DNA of 64,000 bases from Streptomyces sp. TG1A-60 (GCF_037201975.1 NZ_CP147520.1:4650001-4714000); one strand, 5' to 3'; shown: positions 53,419 through 63,148, counted from the first letter of the stretch. The notes: generated from the sequence alone by a model not told the origin. Numbers and translations: made by a program.

Positions 53419-54282
53419 ATGTCCGACGACCCCCGTGGCGCCGCGAGCGAGGACACCCGCAGCGCCACGTACGCCGAACTGGCCGCCGTGGGACCGTACG
53501 GCGTCCACCCCGGCCACGCGCTGATCACCATGGTCGAGCCGCACCCGGGCCACGAGTACGCGTACAACCGCTGGTACGAGGACGACCACTACTACGCGGG
53601 CGCGATGGCGATGCCCTGGATGTTCGCCGGGCGCCGCTGGGTGGCCACCCGCGACCTCCAACTGCTGCGCTGCCCCGAGAGGTCGGCGGTGGCCCAACCG
53701 GTCACCGCCGGCTGCTATCTGTCGGTCTACTGGATCACCGAGGGCCGCTACGACGACCACATGAAGTGGACGGTCTCCATCAACAGGCGCCTGAACCGCG
53801 ACGACCGCGTCCACCACGACCGTACGCACGTCTTCACGGCCTTCCAGGACCGCCTGGAGACGATCTACCGCGACGGGGCCGTGGGACCACGTGACTTCCA
53901 CGCGCTCGACCACCCGTACGCCGGCCTGGTGGTGGAGGTGATCGACGCCCACGGGCCGCAGGAGCGCGCGGAGTTGCTGGAGTGGCTGCGCGGCCGGTAT
54001 CTGCCGCAGCGCCTGGCCGGCTCCCCCTGCGCGATGGTCGTGCTCTTCCGGCCCACTCTCCTGCCGCTGGACCGCATGTCGTACGTCAAGCAGGTGGAGG
54101 GAGTCGACACCCGGCTCACCCTGCTGTGGTTCCTGGAGACCGATCCGCGCGACTGCTGGGAGCGGTACTTCACGGGCCTGGACGAGGCGGTCGCCGAACG
54201 GGGCGTCGGGCGGCTGGAGTTGGCGGCGCCGTTCATTCCCACGGTGCCGGGAACGGACCGCTACGTCGATCAACTGCGATGA
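53419..54282 (+). CDS. EthD-like / two-domain ferredoxin-fold protein of unknown function
   Basis: A 287-residue protein. I do not recognise a named function. The N-terminal half carries HALITMVEPHPGHEYAYNRW followed by YEDDHYYAGAMAMPWMFAG, which resembles EthD/dimeric alpha-beta barrel proteins (Y-N-x-W-Y-x-x-H-x-x). The C-terminal half has a similar fold pattern (SPCAMVVLFRPTLLPL ... LLWFLETDPRDCWERYF). EthD-type proteins help cleave or oxidise hydrophobic substrates. ATG 53419 has a GAAGGAAGGGG ribosome site. It shares an operator with the SDR at 52549-53337, so it probably belongs to the regulon. Confidence 0.72.
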   Translation: MSDDPRGAASEDTRSATYAELAAVGPYGVHPGHALITMVEPHPGHEYAYNRWYEDDHYYAGAMAMPWMFAGRRWVATRDLQLLRCPERSAVAQPVTAGCYLSVYWITEGRYDDHMKWTVSINRRLNRDDRVHHDRTHVFTAFQDRLETIYRDGAVGPRDFHALDHPYAGLVVEVIDAHGPQERAELLEWLRGRYLPQRLAGSPCAMVVLFRPTLLPLDRMSYVKQVEGVDTRLTLLWFLETDPRDCWERYFTGLDEAVAERGVGRLELAAPFIPTVPGTDRYVDQLR

Positions 54283-54330
54283 CCGACGGCGATGACCGAC
54301 CGACTGCATGACCGACGGCGATGACCGACG
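54279..54330. repeat. Tandem ATGACCGAC-type repeat at the end of the EthD-like gene
   Basis: ATGACCGAC occurs four times (54279, 54292, 54308, 54321), mostly followed by GGCG. The first copy overlaps the stop codon of the gene. The stretch to 54471 holds no gene. Confidence 0.8.
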
Positions 54331-54471
54331 GTGTCACTTCGTCTCCCCGGTGCCCGTCACCTCCGCAGGCCGAGCCCCCTCGGCCGGGACGGCGGGCCAG
54401 TCGAGAGGGCTCTTTCGGTGGTGCCTGTGAAGTTGTCGGTCAGGCGCTCGGTCGAGGACCGGAACGAGCTC

Positions 54472-54663
54472 TCACGCCTTGACCGAGGTGACGAAGGCGT
54501 TCCACGCGTCGGCGGGGAAGGCCAGGTTGGGACCGTCGGGGACCTTGGAATCACGGACGGCCATGGCCGACAGGGCGGGTGATTTGATCTCGACGCAAGC
54601 GCCGTTCCCCTGGGAGTACGAGGACTTGACCCACCTGTCCGTGGCGCCTTGCTGAATTGCCAT
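54472..54663 (-). CDS. DUF397 protein
   Basis: A 63-residue DUF397 protein, intact. It reads RWVKSSYSQGNGACVEIKSP, then AVRDSKVPDGPNLAFPADAW. DUF397 proteins pair with XRE/DUF5753 regulators in Streptomyces. The XRE gene at 54923-55780 lies upstream on the same strand, 259 bp away. The start is ATG 54663; an upstream in-frame extension lacks family similarity. The gap between the two genes contains nothing I recognise. Confidence 0.87.
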   Translation of the reverse strand: MAIQQGATDRWVKSSYSQGNGACVEIKSPALSAMAVRDSKVPDGPNLAFPADAWNAFVTSVKA

Positions 54664-54922
54664 TTCTGCTCCGGTACCGGTTCGTCGCTGAATTGCTGTC
54701 GCCGCGCCGCGGGTTCCATGCGGAACCCGCGGTACGGATTGCGCCAAGGATGCTGACTTCTCGGCGTGATCGACGCTACTCGTCAGCATCGGCAGACGAA
54801 GCGACCATTCACCCGTGCGGGTGGCATATTCCGGTACGGTCTTCCGCTGGAGTAGGGGGAGGGTGTATCTTTCGCCGCTTCCGGCCTCAGAAGTGCTCAG
54901 GGGCGTCTGGAATCGCTCGCGC

Positions 54923-55780
54923 TCAGCGGGCGTACTCCTTCGCGACGCTCTCGATGAGCCGCCGCGACTGATCCACGTTCAGGGCCTGCGCCCGGAGGTG
55001 CTCGTACATGACGGTGTACCTCTGCACGTCGTGCGGCTTCTCCAGATAGAGGTCGCTGGTGACCCCTTCGATGTACACCACGCTCGAATCGGCCGCGTCG
55101 ACGAACTCCAGGATGGCGTACTGACCGTTGATCCCGGGATGCGCCCCCACCTCGAACGGCAGTACCTGCACCGTGACATGGGGGACCTGGGACAACTCGG
55201 CCAGATGTTCCAGCTGTTCACGCATCACCGACCGGGACCCGACGACTCGTCGCAGGGCCGCCTCGTCCAGGACCGTCCACAGCCGCAGCGGGGTGTTCTC
55301 GGTGATGACGCGATCCTGCCGCCGTATACGCACTTCGACGCGCTTGTCGATCTCGGTCGAGGACGTCTCGGGCAGGGCCCCTCTGATGATGGCCTCGGCG
55401 TACGCGCGGGTCTGGAGCAGCCCGGGGACGACCTGGGGGTCGTAGACCCGCAACGACTCCGCGTCCGTCTCCAGGCCGATGTAGACGCTGTACGGTACGT
55501 CCCCGAACGCGTGCCACCAGCCCTGCTGGCGTGAGTCCTTGGCCATTTGCATCAGCGAGTCGACGAGGCGCTGGTCCTCGACCTCGTAGACCCCGCACAG
55601 GTCGCGGACGTCTCGCTGGCTGATGCTGCGCCGGCCGTTCTCCAGACGGCTGATCTTCGACTGGGAGACCAGCAGCCGCTCGGCGACCTCCTCGGCGGTC
55701 ATGCCCTTGAGCTCGCGGAGCCGACGCAGCTCCTGGCCCAACCGGCGTCGCCTGACAGTGGGGTTGACATTGGACGCCAC
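54923..55780 (-). CDS. XRE-family helix-turn-helix regulator with DUF5753 domain
   Basis: A 285-residue regulator. The helix-turn-helix is LGQELRRLRELKGMTAEEVA and SQSKISRLENGRRSISQRDV (about residues 14-65). The DUF5753 domain follows, with VPGLLQTRAYAEAIIRGA, VRIRRQDRVITENTPLRLWT, VVGSRSVMREQLEHLAELSQ and VQVLPFEVGAHPGINGQYAI. Such regulators work with DUF397 partners, some of them in developmental or antibiotic control. The GTG start 55780 is used because MASNVNPTVRRRRLG is the standard family start. Confidence 0.9.
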   Translation of the reverse strand: MASNVNPTVRRRRLGQELRRLRELKGMTAEEVAERLLVSQSKISRLENGRRSISQRDVRDLCGVYEVEDQRLVDSLMQMAKDSRQQGWWHAFGDVPYSVYIGLETDAESLRVYDPQVVPGLLQTRAYAEAIIRGALPETSSTEIDKRVEVRIRRQDRVITENTPLRLWTVLDEAALRRVVGSRSVMREQLEHLAELSQVPHVTVQVLPFEVGAHPGINGQYAILEFVDAADSSVVYIEGVTSDLYLEKPHDVQRYTVMYEHLRAQALNVDQSRRLIESVAKEYAR

Positions 55781-56233
55781 GGGACGTGCACCTCCGGCTG
55801 CGTGCCTCTGCTTGGTGTATCTGCTGCTGAGCAGATTGCCACCAAGGTGCCGAGTACCGCTGGAAAACAGCGGATATGCGCTGCGCACACGCCGTTCGCA
55901 CCGGTCTTTTTCCGTTGCGGAGGGATCTTTACCGGACGCACCGGCCTTCCCGGTACGGCCCCGGGCATGCGGTCGCGCGGGGCGGCGCGGTCGTGTCGTA
56001 CGGACCGGACCGGTCGGTCGTCGGCCGGCGGTGCTACGACCGCACCGCCCCGCGCGAGCCGGCGGCTCCCGAACCGGGTCCTGGGGTCCCTTCGAACGGT
56101 CCGGTGCCGGCGGTACAAGCGGTGCGGTGGTGCTGTGGCGGTGCTGCGGCGCTGCCGCTGTGGAAGCCGTGGAACGTGAACGGGTCCGCGGCTCTGGGCC
56201 CGGCACTGCTTCCCCGTCTCCCGGTGCGCCTTC
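55781..56233. other. Intergenic region, no gene supported
   Basis: A 453-bp stretch upstream of the XRE gene. I find no credible gene, RNA or repeat here; the antisense frames that cross it look like artefacts of high GC. Confidence 0.55.
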
Positions 56234-56992
56234 TCAGTGCGCCACGACGCGGGCCATGGAGCCCCGGCGTGGCTGCATCGGAACGCCGCGCGCGGGTTCC
56301 GGTGCGGGTGGCCTGGCGCCGGGGGCGGCCTGACGGCCGGTCGGTGCCGGGCTGCGGCGCGGCTGGGCGGCCACGCCGTTCTGCACGTCCATGACGGCGT
56401 GGGCCACCATGCCACCCATGGGGTCGTGCCTGATCAGATCCCGCAGCCGGGAGCGGGACGAGCGTCCCTCGTTCCCCGGATACAGGTGCTTGCCGAGGCC
56501 CACGGCGTGGGCCAGGGCGGCGAGCGCGGCCGTCCGCGGGTCCGGCGGTACGCCGGTACGGATCGCGGAATCCAGCCGGGCCCTGATCTCCCGGCTGATG
56601 GCCGTCTCCGTCGCCTGGTAGCGCGTGGTCGGCAGCACTCCGCACATCTGGCCCGCCACGGCATGCACCATGCCGCACCGCTCCAGATGCGAGAGGTAGG
56701 TCTGGCGGAGCCCGAGGCGGGGCCCGCCGATCCAGTGGACGGCACGTACCGGAGCGCCACGCCTTCGCAGCAACTCCAACGCGCAGTCCAAAGTCGGATC
56801 TCCAGTCGGCCGTGGGGACACCACGGCGATACGATCCCCGTCTGGGGCTATCCGTCCGGCCAGCGCCAGCTCCACTAGCTGTGCTCCGGCCAGACCGAGG
56901 TCGAGCGACTGCGGCTGTGCGGTGGTACCCGTGGCCGGGTCCAGCGCCAGCAACAGAAGCTCTTCCGGAAGTGTTCTGCGGCTCCTGCCCAT
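56234..56992 (-). CDS. GPP34 (GOLPH3-like) family protein
   Basis: A 252-residue protein. The GPP34 fold is seen as LPEELLLLALDPATG at the start, then LDLGLAGAQLVELALAGRIA, LDCALELLRRRGAPV and a helical part (TETAISREIRARLDSAIRTG, RTAALAALAHAVGLGKHLY). The last 50 residues are a Pro/Arg-rich low-complexity tail. The family binds phosphoinositides in eukaryotes; in actinobacteria its role is unknown. It is divergent from the carboxypeptidase gene at 57254 (261 bp between). Confidence 0.87.
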   Translation of the reverse strand: MGRSRRTLPEELLLLALDPATGTTAQPQSLDLGLAGAQLVELALAGRIAPDGDRIAVVSPRPTGDPTLDCALELLRRRGAPVRAVHWIGGPRLGLRQTYLSHLERCGMVHAVAGQMCGVLPTTRYQATETAISREIRARLDSAIRTGVPPDPRTAALAALAHAVGLGKHLYPGNEGRSSRSRLRDLIRHDPMGGMVAHAVMDVQNGVAAQPRRSPAPTGRQAAPGARPPAPEPARGVPMQPRRGSMARVVAH

Positions 56993-57253
56993 CCATGCCT
57001 CCCCGCGTGGATGAATGACAGGGTGACCCCTCTCACATTGGTCTGTCGAGGGTGCGTGACCGAAACGTAGTGGAACCAGTAGGTATGTCGTTCTCGTCTA
57101 CCGCTCTGGTCGGGCCCGCACACAGGACACTGGTACAGGTTCGGACAGCGGCGCGGCGCGAGGGCGTGTGCGATGGCTAGTGTCCGGGCGGCGGGTTTCA
57201 CGGTTCGGTAGGCGCGTGCTCCGAGGACGGGCTGCGCGCGGGAGGAGGCATCG

Positions 57254-60109
57254 GTGGCGGGCACGTCCCCCGACAGGTCGAAGCGGTACGAGTCGTCGGC
57301 GGGGTCGACATCGGGGAAGACGTCGGCGGGTTCGACGTCGGGGACCGAGGCACCGACCCCGGAACCCGGAGCTTCCGGCCCGCTCCCGGCCCAGCAGTCC
57401 CCGGACCCACGCCTCGCGATCTCCCGCGGTCCCTCCCCGAAGCCCGACCAGGCGACGGCGGTCTTCTCCCGCAAGGCACTGTTGGAGGGATCCGAGGCGG
57501 AGGACCTGAAGCCGGCCGAGACGTTGCCCGCCGCGACAGGGCCCGCTGCGACGGAACCCGCCGAGGAACCCGCTGTGACGGAACCCGCTGTGACGGAACG
57601 GGACGCGACGAAGCCTGCGGCGCCGGCGTCGGCCGGGTCGAAGTCGGCGGAGTCGAGGTCGGTTGGGTCGAAGTCGGCTGAGCCGGAGGCGGACAAGGCG
57701 GAGACCGCCGGGAAGATGTCCGCTGGGCCCGAGGTCGACGAGCCCGAGGCGGACCAGGTCGATGCGGTGGGCGCCGGTGGCGCGGACGGCTCGGGCTCCG
57801 GGGGCACGGGCGCCGAAGGCACGGACGGTGCGGGGGCGGACGCCACTGGGCCGGACGTGGACGCCGGTCACGTCGAGGGGTCGGGCAAGGCCGCGGACGG
57901 CTCGGGCGGTTCAGAGGGCTCGGAGGGCTCAGTCGGTGACGCGGAGGCGCAGGCCGACGAGGTCGGGGACCGGGGCGTCGACGCGGAGCCGGGCGCCGGG
58001 GCTGAGGCCGAGGGCGGTGACGCTCACCCGCGCGTGCGGGGTGACGCTGCGCCCGCCCCTACAGCCCCTACCGCCTCGGCGGCACGACTGCCCGCAGTCG
58101 AGGCGGGGAAGCGGGCGGAAGCCGACGGCGACGCGGAGCCCCGGGCAGCGGCGCAAGCCCGGGGAGCCGGCCAAGTGGCTGCCGACAGGCCCGAAGACGG
58201 GGCTGAGCCGAAGGGCATGACAACGCCCGGCTCCGCCGTCGGTACACGGCCTCGCCCGGCCGGTGAGGCGGCGGCCGATGCCACGCACGGCGTGCGGTCC
58301 GGCGCCGCGGGCGCGGGGGAGCCCGGGTCCGCTGGTGAGTCCGGTGCGGGCTCCGCTTCGGCAGGCGACGAGCCGGAAGCCACCGACGGCGCGGACGCCC
58401 CGGAAGGGCCGCCCGCGGCTGACGACGGAATCCGCACGGGTGGCGCGGGTGGGAAGTCGGTGGGCGACGGCGAAGCCGAGGCGGCCGGGCCGGTGGACCA
58501 CCCGACCGCGGTCTTCCGTACCCCCCGGGCGCCCGCTGTGGACCAGCCCACCACCATGCTCAAGCTCGGCGGCGGCGACACCGACCCGGCCGACGCGGAC
58601 GCCGAGGTCTCCCAGGACGGCGGCCCCGAGAAGGACAAGGCGGCGCCCGAGCCCCCGGTCGAGCGCACCAGCACCTTCGTGGCACTGAAGTCACTGGACG
58701 AGGCGGCCCCGCCCAAGGCGTCGGCGTCGCCGGCGGCTTCGGACAACCCCGCCCTGAGCCCGGCGGAGGCGACGCGGGCCGTACCGCAGGTGGGGCCGGA
58801 GCTGACCACGCAGCAGCCGTTGCCGCCGAGGCCGCCGCTGGATCTGCTGGCGGAGCTGACGAACACACCGCCGCCGAGGCAGACCCCGGTACGGACGATC
58901 GTCCGGCGGGTCAAGATCTGGACCCCGCTGGTGGTCCTGCTGGTGATCGTGTTTGCGGTCGTACAGGCAGTGCGCCCCCTCCCGGCGCCGACGCTCGCGC
59001 TGACCGCCGACGCGTCGTACGCCTTCGAGGGTGAGAAGGCCTCCCTGGCGTGGCCCGACGAGGGCCAGGGCTGGATGGACGTGAACGGCATCGGCACGAT
59101 GGACAGCTTCGGCGAGCAGAAGCCCGTGGCCATCGGCTCCGTCGCCAAGGCGATGACCGCGTACGTCATCCTCAAGGAACACCCGATGAAGGCCGGCGCG
59201 AAGGGCGAGACGATCCCCGTCGACGCGAAGGCGGAGACCGAGGGCGGCTACGACAAGGACGGCGAGTCCACCCTCAACACCCTCAAGGAGGGCGACAGGC
59301 TCAGCCAGTACGACGCGCTCGCGGCCATCATGATTCCGTCCGCGAACAACATCGCGCGGCTGCTCGCCCGCTGGGACGGCAACGGTTCCGAGGAGGCGTT
59401 CGTCAAGAAGATGAACGCCGCAGCCAAGGACCTCGGCATGACCGACACCACGTACACCGACCCCTCCGGCCTGAAGGATTCGACGGTCTCCACGGCCGAG
59501 GACCAGGTCAAGCTCGGCAACGCGCTGGTGAAGATGAAGGCCCTGACGGACATCACCAAGCTGCCCTACTGGCACGACCCCTCGGGCCGGCGCTGGGACA
59601 ACTACAACCGTCTCGTGCCGTACAACAACGCGATCGGCATCAAGACCGGCTCCACCACGGCGGCCGGCGGCAACCTGCTCTTCGCGGCCACCCAGGAGGT
59701 CGGCGGTGAGACGGTGATCGTCGTCGGCGCGATCCTCGGCCAGCACACGCCGCCGATCATCGACACGGTCAACGCGGTCAGCAAGACCGCGATGATCGCC
59801 GCCCAGGAGGCGCTGACCGCCAGCACGATCCTGAAGAAGGGCGATGTCGTCGGATACGTCGACGACCAGCTCGGCGGCCGGGCCCCGGTCGTGGTCACCG
59901 AGGACGTCTCTGCGGTCGGCTGGGCCGGCAAGACCGTCAGGCTGGAACTCGACGCGAGCGACTCCGTCCCGCACGAGGCGAAGGCGGGTACCAAGGTCGG
60001 CTCCCTCGTCGTCGGCGACGGCTCCGGCGACGGCGTCGAGGTACCGGTCGCCCTTCAGAAGGACCTCACCGAGCCAGGCTTCGGAGCGAAGCTGACCCGC
60101 GTGAGCTGA
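57254..60109 (+). CDS. D-alanyl-D-alanine carboxypeptidase (penicillin-binding, peptidase S11) with long N-terminal cytosolic extension
   Basis: A 951-residue protein, far longer than the roughly 400 residues usual for the family. Residues 1-550 are Ala/Glu/Pro/Ser/Thr-rich and disordered-looking. A membrane helix (IWTPLVVLLVIVFAVVQAV, about 554-572) anchors it. The S11 domain follows with the SxxK motif GSVAKAMTA (Ser629, Lys632), SAN at 696-698 and KTG at 797-799. The orientation puts the enzyme outside and the long tail in the cytosol. Within the tail are TAVFSRKAL, PTAVFRTP, PTTMLKLGG and TSTFVALKSL, a repeated T-x-F/L theme that could be kinase targets. It trims D-Ala from cell-wall pentapeptides. 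GTG 57254 begins MAGTSPDRS. Confidence 0.9.
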   Translation: MAGTSPDRSKRYESSAGSTSGKTSAGSTSGTEAPTPEPGASGPLPAQQSPDPRLAISRGPSPKPDQATAVFSRKALLEGSEAEDLKPAETLPAATGPAATEPAEEPAVTEPAVTERDATKPAAPASAGSKSAESRSVGSKSAEPEADKAETAGKMSAGPEVDEPEADQVDAVGAGGADGSGSGGTGAEGTDGAGADATGPDVDAGHVEGSGKAADGSGGSEGSEGSVGDAEAQADEVGDRGVDAEPGAGAEAEGGDAHPRVRGDAAPAPTAPTASAARLPAVEAGKRAEADGDAEPRAAAQARGAGQVAADRPEDGAEPKGMTTPGSAVGTRPRPAGEAAADATHGVRSGAAGAGEPGSAGESGAGSASAGDEPEATDGADAPEGPPAADDGIRTGGAGGKSVGDGEAEAAGPVDHPTAVFRTPRAPAVDQPTTMLKLGGGDTDPADADAEVSQDGGPEKDKAAPEPPVERTSTFVALKSLDEAAPPKASASPAASDNPALSPAEATRAVPQVGPELTTQQPLPPRPPLDLLAELTNTPPPRQTPVRTIVRRVKIWTPLVVLLVIVFAVVQAVRPLPAPTLALTADASYAFEGEKASLAWPDEGQGWMDVNGIGTMDSFGEQKPVAIGSVAKAMTAYVILKEHPMKAGAKGETIPVDAKAETEGGYDKDGESTLNTLKEGDRLSQYDALAAIMIPSANNIARLLARWDGNGSEEAFVKKMNAAAKDLGMTDTTYTDPSGLKDSTVSTAEDQVKLGNALVKMKALTDITKLPYWHDPSGRRWDNYNRLVPYNNAIGIKTGSTTAAGGNLLFAATQEVGGETVIVVGAILGQHTPPIIDTVNAVSKTAMIAAQEALTASTILKKGDVVGYVDDQLGGRAPVVVTEDVSAVGWAGKTVRLELDASDSVPHEAKAGTKVGSLVVGDGSGDGVEVPVALQKDLTEPGFGAKLTRVS

Positions 60110-60162
60110 CCAGTCGGCACTCCCTCACCGGCGTACCGACGCCGGCGTACCGACGTTGACAC

Positions 60163-60202
60163 GAAGCGCCCCTTCCGACCGCCAGGCCGGAAGGGGCGCT
60201 TC
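60163..60202. terminator. Strong hairpin terminator between the carboxypeptidase and membrane-protein genes
   Basis: GAAGCGCCCCTTCCG (60163-60177) pairs perfectly with 60188-60202 around a 10-base loop. It lies between two converging genes. Confidence 0.9.
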
Positions 60203-60243
60203 CACAGGTCGGGGACGCACCGCGCCCCAGGAACGCCACGCGT

Positions 60244-62007
60244 TCACCCGTCCGCCTCCGTCCCCTCCTCCTCCGCCTCCTTCTCGCACTCGAGCGCCGT
60301 CGTCCGGGACGGCCCGCCGTACTGGGAGCTGATGCGGACGTCACCCGCTTCGTGGACCGTCAGACGGGTGAACTCGGTGAGGTCGCCGTTGGATTCGCGG
60401 TCGGCGGTGAGGCAGCCGTTGTCGGCCCAGAGCCAGGGGGAGTAGGCGACGCGGACGATGACCTCGCCGGGCCTCGGCATGTGGACGACGAGGTTGGCGC
60501 CGTCGGCGCTGACGACGGAGGCGGGCTTGTCGACCAGCGGGGTCGCGTTCTTCACCCGGTAGATCTTCCAGTTGGCGTCCTGCCAGACGCGCTCCAGATA
60601 GTCCGGCTCACTGGTCACCAGGGTGTGTTCGAGCTCGGCGGGCCCGTCCGGCTCGCCGTTCACGAGGACGACGAAGCCGACCGCCCACTGGGAGAGCCAG
60701 GCCTTGTAGGCGGCCGGGGTGAACGTGCCGTCGGGTACCTCGGTGCCGCCGTGGCCGTCGTAGAAGAGCCGGCCGCGCTCGACGTCGGCCTGCCGGTTCC
60801 AGCCGCGCGCCATGTTGATGTACGGGGCGAGGATGGCGGCCTCGCGGTGGTCGCGGGCCGGTACCACCTCGACGCGGGTCTTCCAGGCGCCGAGCCGCTT
60901 GAGCTCCTTCACGACACCGTCGGTCTTCACGGCCCACTCGGGCACCTTGGTGTTGGTGACGATGTCGGCGGTCGTCTTGCCGGTCAGCCAGGTCAGGGAG
61001 AGGACCAGCGCCACCGCGCCGGCCACCATCCGCCGGTGGGCCGTGAACCACGGCAGGGGCAGCCGGGAGTCGGCTGTGCGCCCCTCGCCCCGGTACAGGC
61101 AGATCGCCAGGGCCGCCGCCGGGCCAGCCAGCTCCAGGAGGCGTTCGACGTTCGTGCCGATCGGGGTGGGGATCAGATAACAGAGGACCACGCCGAGCGA
61201 GTAGATCGCGGCGCTCAGACGCAGCACCCGCCAGGCGCTCGGCGTGACCAGCACGACCACCGCGCACAGCGCGACCGGCGGCCATATCCGGCTGAAGGCC
61301 ATGGGCTGCTCTCCCTCGAAGGGGAACAGCAGGGTGGTGACGGCGACGACGGCCACCGGCGGCACGACCAGCGCCGCCGCCCGGCCCCACTCGTGGCACA
61401 GCAGATACGCGGCGCCGACCACGAGGAGGAAGAGCCCGGAGACGGGGCTCCCCATCGTGGACAGCGTCGCGCACACCGCCGCCACGGCGAGATGCCGCCC
61501 CGTACGCCCGCTCACCACCGCCAGCAGGGCCCCCATCGCGAAGGCCGTGCCCAGGATGAAGGTGGAGCGCCCCGACACCACCTGGCACCACAGCGAGAAC
61601 GTCACCGCCAGCGCCACCGGCACCGGTCTGCGTACACCCGTACGGGCGACGACCTCACCGGCCAGCCACGAGGCGGCGAGCCCCGACACCAGCGTGACGG
61701 GGACGACGCCGCACGCCGCCATCAGGTACGGCGAGAGCACGCTGTAGTTCGCCGCGTGCAGTCCGCCGTACCAGAAGAGGTTGACCGCGGAGTCCGGGTA
61801 CGCCTTCGCGAACTCCGCCCACGCCACCTGAGCCGCCAGGTCGCCGCCGCCGGTCGCGAAGACCGCCCACCACACGACGTACAGCGGCAGGGCGCACAGG
61901 GCGGCTGCGAGGGCCACTCGGTGGCGCTCACGCCACGGCTCGCGCGTCGGCGACGGTTTGTCGGCGCGTGAGCCGTTTCGTCGTGGGGTCAGCTCGGCAA
62001 AGGCCAC
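60244..62007 (-). CDS. Large integral membrane protein (possible glycosyltransferase-like or cell-envelope enzyme)
   Basis: A 587-residue protein with about ten hydrophobic segments in residues 30-350, for example VALAAALCALPLYVVWWAVF, LMAACGVVPVTLVSG, GLFLLVVGAAYLLC, ALVVPPVAVVAVTTLLF and ALCAVVVLVTP. The C-terminal 230 residues are extracytoplasmic-like, with PAAYKAWLSQWAVGFVVLVN and a beta-rich end. The layout resembles GT-C or related membrane enzymes of actinobacteria, but no signature fixes the function. ATG 62007 is followed by a polar N-terminus of about 30 residues. Confidence 0.8.
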   Translation of the reverse strand: MAFAELTPRRNGSRADKPSPTREPWRERHRVALAAALCALPLYVVWWAVFATGGGDLAAQVAWAEFAKAYPDSAVNLFWYGGLHAANYSVLSPYLMAACGVVPVTLVSGLAASWLAGEVVARTGVRRPVPVALAVTFSLWCQVVSGRSTFILGTAFAMGALLAVVSGRTGRHLAVAAVCATLSTMGSPVSGLFLLVVGAAYLLCHEWGRAAALVVPPVAVVAVTTLLFPFEGEQPMAFSRIWPPVALCAVVVLVTPSAWRVLRLSAAIYSLGVVLCYLIPTPIGTNVERLLELAGPAAALAICLYRGEGRTADSRLPLPWFTAHRRMVAGAVALVLSLTWLTGKTTADIVTNTKVPEWAVKTDGVVKELKRLGAWKTRVEVVPARDHREAAILAPYINMARGWNRQADVERGRLFYDGHGGTEVPDGTFTPAAYKAWLSQWAVGFVVLVNGEPDGPAELEHTLVTSEPDYLERVWQDANWKIYRVKNATPLVDKPASVVSADGANLVVHMPRPGEVIVRVAYSPWLWADNGCLTADRESNGDLTEFTRLTVHEAGDVRISSQYGGPSRTTALECEKEAEEEGTEADG

Positions 62008-62230
62008 TGCGGCTCTTCCGTTCCGTTCGACTCGTGCGGGCGGGTGCGGTCTACGCGGATGTCCGCACAGGAGTCTTCCCAGGCGGCTTCTCAGACGTTC
62101 TTCATGTGTTGAGGTAGACGCTAATCACTCGCTGACAGTTGGCTGGACAGGACCCGGGCGATCCGCCACGGCCGTAGGGAATCCCCTACGGCCGTACGAC
62201 GGCCACGCGGGTCGGCGCGGATCCGCGCGG

Positions 62231-63148
62231 TCAGGACGCGACCGGGAACGCCACGTCGCACACCGGATCCTCGGGGCCCGCCGCCGCCCAGTCCGCGAAG
62301 TAGATCTCGCGGCACGGGCCGACGACTTCGAGGCCCTGCTCGGCGATCCACCGCTCCACCGCCTCGAAGGCCGCGAGGATCTGCGGGTGGGCCACCTGGG
62401 CCTTGGTGATCCGGGTGTACACGAGCCGCCCCGCCGGCTCCACGCGCACCCGGGTCGACCAGGCCCGCCCGTGCTTCGCCGCCCAGAGACGGGCGGCGGC
62501 CCGGTCCGCCACCGGCACACACGACTCGGCGGGTCCGTCGCTCTCCATGGACACCTCGGAGTGGTACACGACGAACGGCGCGCCCGTGGTTCCGCCGCAG
62601 GCCGCCGCGCCCTCCTCCAGCCGCCCCAGCGAGGCCCCGATCCACTCCGGCAACTCGTCCGCCAGTGTGTGCCGTGACTGCGTCAGCAGCACCTGCGAGG
62701 CCGTGTCGACCGTTTCGACCGTGAATTGCCCGTATGCCCCTTCCGTGTTGCTCGCGCTGTTCACACCGTTCACACCGTTCACGCCGTTCATCGCAAGGTC
62801 CCTTTCGGACAACCGTCCACGGAGGTAGGCGACGAGGGTCCGCTGGGACGCGAACCGTTCCTCGGCCCCGGCCCAGTACGCGGCGAGCAGGCCGGCGGCC
62901 CGCTCGCCGTCCAGCTCGACGGCCGCCACGATCTCGGCGATCCGCGCGAGAGGCATGTCGAGCTGCCGCAGCAGGGCCACCAGACGGGCGCGTTCGGCCT
63001 GGCCGGCCCGGTAGTACCGGTAGCCGTTGACCTCGTCGACGTACGCGGGCGTGAGCAGCCCCAGCCGGTCGTACAGCCGCAGTGCCTTCGCCGACAGCCG
63101 CGTGCGGGCGGCGAAGGCACCGATGGCGAGCAGGTCGTGCGTGTCCAC
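62231..63148 (-). CDS. MerR-family regulator with C-terminal GyrI-like effector-binding domain
   Basis: A 305-residue regulator. The MerR helix-turn-helix is at the start: IGAFAARTRLSAKALRLYDR, then LLTPAYVDEVNGYRYYRAGQ and RLVALLRQLDMPLARIAEIV. A coiled linker follows, with the repeat NGVNGVNGVN from a 9-bp tandem repeat near 62765-62795. The C-terminal 160 residues form a SOUL/GyrI-like effector domain (VLLTQSRHTLADELPEWIGA, PFVVYHSEVS, GPCREIYFADWAAAGPEDPV). GTG 63148 is chosen because a GGAGG lies 8 nt upstream, rather than the longer form from an upstream start. The target is unknown. Confidence 0.87.
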   Translation of the reverse strand: MDTHDLLAIGAFAARTRLSAKALRLYDRLGLLTPAYVDEVNGYRYYRAGQAERARLVALLRQLDMPLARIAEIVAAVELDGERAAGLLAAYWAGAEERFASQRTLVAYLRGRLSERDLAMNGVNGVNGVNSASNTEGAYGQFTVETVDTASQVLLTQSRHTLADELPEWIGASLGRLEEGAAACGGTTGAPFVVYHSEVSMESDGPAESCVPVADRAAARLWAAKHGRAWSTRVRVEPAGRLVYTRITKAQVAHPQILAAFEAVERWIAEQGLEVVGPCREIYFADWAAAGPEDPVCDVAFPVAS

